In this document: positions 6,970-7,980 of the stretch, one piece after another
Numbering within the stretch: position 1 is the first letter of the stretch
Layout: every line of letters begins with the position of its first letter
From: Thermodesulfobacteriota bacterium
GTDB taxonomy: Bacteria; Desulfobacterota; S145-22
DNA length: 7,980 nt
Assembly: GCA_024763435.1 (NCBI GenBank)
Contig: JANTFN010000069.1
Location: forward strand, 1 to 7,980
Reading direction: 5' to 3'
The notes under the pieces: generated by a model
The model's database searches: none
The model's input: the letters and a program-made list of their open reading frames with translations, nothing else
What the model was told of the DNA's origin: nothing
Made by a program: the position numbers and the translations under genes

Positions 6970-7980
6970 ACGTTTCAAGGACAATGGGAAGAATCATGGG
7001 CCGCCGCTTGAGGCGGGCGTTGAAAAAACGTTTGAGGACCTTGCTGACCTCGCCCTGGAGTTCTCCGGGGTCTTTTCTGCAATCGTCCGTTGCCTCGAGG
7101 ATGGTGTTTTTTATAAGGTCTTTCGCCTCATCAAGCATATCCTGGTGAAAATCCTCAAAAACAAATCCCCTGCTGATGAGGTTGGGCTCTCCCGTGAGAT
7201 CACCGGTCTTCTCGTCCAGGACGATCAGAATAACGACCAGGCCGTCTTCCGAAAGGTGTTTCCGGTCCCGAAGCACCACCCGTCCCACGTCGCCGACACC
7301 CTTGCCGTCAATGAACACCTTGCCGACCGGTGCGCGCCCCTCCTTGCGGACCCCATCCGGATGCAGGGCAATAATATCCCCGTCCTCGGCAAGAATTAAC
7401 CGGTCTTCGGGAATACCGGTCGCCCGGGCCAGATGAAGGTGTTTCGCGAGGAGGCGGTATTCCCCGTGGACGGGCATGAAATAGGCCGGTTTGACAAGAT
7501 TCAGCATCATCTTCAACTCTTCCTGGTAGGCATGGCCCGATGTGTGAACATTTTTGACCTGTTCGTAAACCACCTCGGCACCCTTTCGGTAGAGCTGGTT
7601 AATGATCCGCGTAATGGCGCGTTCGTTACCCGGGATGAAACGGGAGGAAAAGATAACCTTATCGCCGGAGTGGATTTTAATGTGTTTGTGGGCGTTGGTT
7701 GCCATCAGGGAAAGGGCCGAATAGGGTTCCCCCTGGCTTCCCGTGGTAATCATGGTGATCTTACTGTCCTCGAGGGTGCCGATATCCCTGAAATCTACAA
7801 GTAAATCCTCCGGAATATCAAGAATCTTAAGGCGTTGTGCGGCAGCTATATTTTCAATAATACTTCGGCCGATCAGCGCGACCTTACGCCCGAGTTTATG
7901 ACAGCTTTCGAGAATTCCCTGCATGCGTCGGATATTGGAGGCAAAAACGGCAATAACAACCCTTCCATCGGCATCGTCCA
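6968..7980 (-). CDS. rnj: Ribonuclease J, C-terminal part (5' end outside window)
   Basis: The frame is open from the right edge (first complete codon at 7976-7978) to TAG at 6968-6970; 336 residues are visible and the ATG at 7922-7924 is internal. RNase J is a cytoplasmic metallo-beta-lactamase/beta-CASP nuclease with 5'-3' exonuclease and endonuclease activity in mRNA decay and RNA maturation. The fragment begins in the beta-CASP domain with GRVVIAVFASNIRRMQ and GRKVALIGRS, which are typical of the family. It continues through TTGSQGEPYSALSLM, the metal-site motif HTSGHAYQEEL and PVHGEYRLLAKH, then a C-terminal domain (GEVSKVLKRFFNARLKRRPMILPIVLET) that in relatives mediates dimerisation. 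The N-terminal lactamase motif HxHxDH must lie outside the window. A family sister such as CPSF-type nuclease is unlikely because the GHA and HGE motifs and the C-terminal domain match RNase J. It is the first visible gene of the minus-strand cluster; ftsK starts 8 bases after it. Confidence 0.95.
   Translation of the reverse strand, partial: DDADGRVVIAVFASNIRRMQGILESCHKLGRKVALIGRSIIENIAAAQRLKILDIPEDLLVDFRDIGTLEDSKITMITTGSQGEPYSALSLMATNAHKHIKIHSGDKVIFSSRFIPGNERAITRIINQLYRKGAEVVYEQVKNVHTSGHAYQEELKMMLNLVKPAYFMPVHGEYRLLAKHLHLARATGIPEDRLILAEDGDIIALHPDGVRKEGRAPVGKVFIDGKGVGDVGRVVLRDRKHLSEDGLVVILIVLDEKTGDLTGEPNLISRGFVFEDFHQDMLDEAKDLIKNTILEATDDCRKDPGELQGEVSKVLKRFFNARLKRRPMILPIVLET

Overview
The window looks like ordinary chromosomal housekeeping DNA from a diderm (Gram-negative) bacterium. 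LolA and a CpoB/YbgF-type periplasmic protein imply an outer membrane, while RNase J is absent from most enteric-type gammaproteobacteria but common in other lineages. Together with the gene order, this suggests a deltaproteobacterium-like organism (Desulfobacterota or a relative). That placement is inference from gene content and general knowledge, not from a search.

Layout: (1) Positions 1-336 (+) hold the C-terminal end of a TPR protein of the CpoB/YbgF type; its start lies outside the window. (2) Positions 337-540 are an AT-rich intergenic stretch with no RNA gene or clear promoter or terminator. (3) Positions 541-1884 (+) encode a PLP-dependent group II-type decarboxylase of unknown substrate. 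(4) Positions 1902-7980 carry five tightly packed minus-strand genes, read right to left: RNase J (N-terminus outside the window), ftsK, lolA, mgtE and recO. Gaps between them are only about 8-14 bases, so they probably form one operon. The decarboxylase and recO converge with 17 bases between their stop codons.

How they work together: the minus-strand cluster combines RNA decay (RNase J), chromosome segregation at division (FtsK), lipoprotein transport to the outer membrane (LolA), magnesium uptake (MgtE) and recombinational repair (RecO). They share no pathway; they look like a co-transcribed housekeeping block, and each gene except recO has a clear Shine-Dalgarno sequence where its start is visible. 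CpoB belongs to the Tol-Pal envelope-constriction system, so the left edge is probably the end of a tol-pal cluster. The decarboxylase sits alone between the two blocks and is the least understood gene here.

I found no tRNA, rRNA, CRISPR array, insertion sequence, phage gene or clear novel system. All key motifs I could check are intact and none of the genes looks broken.
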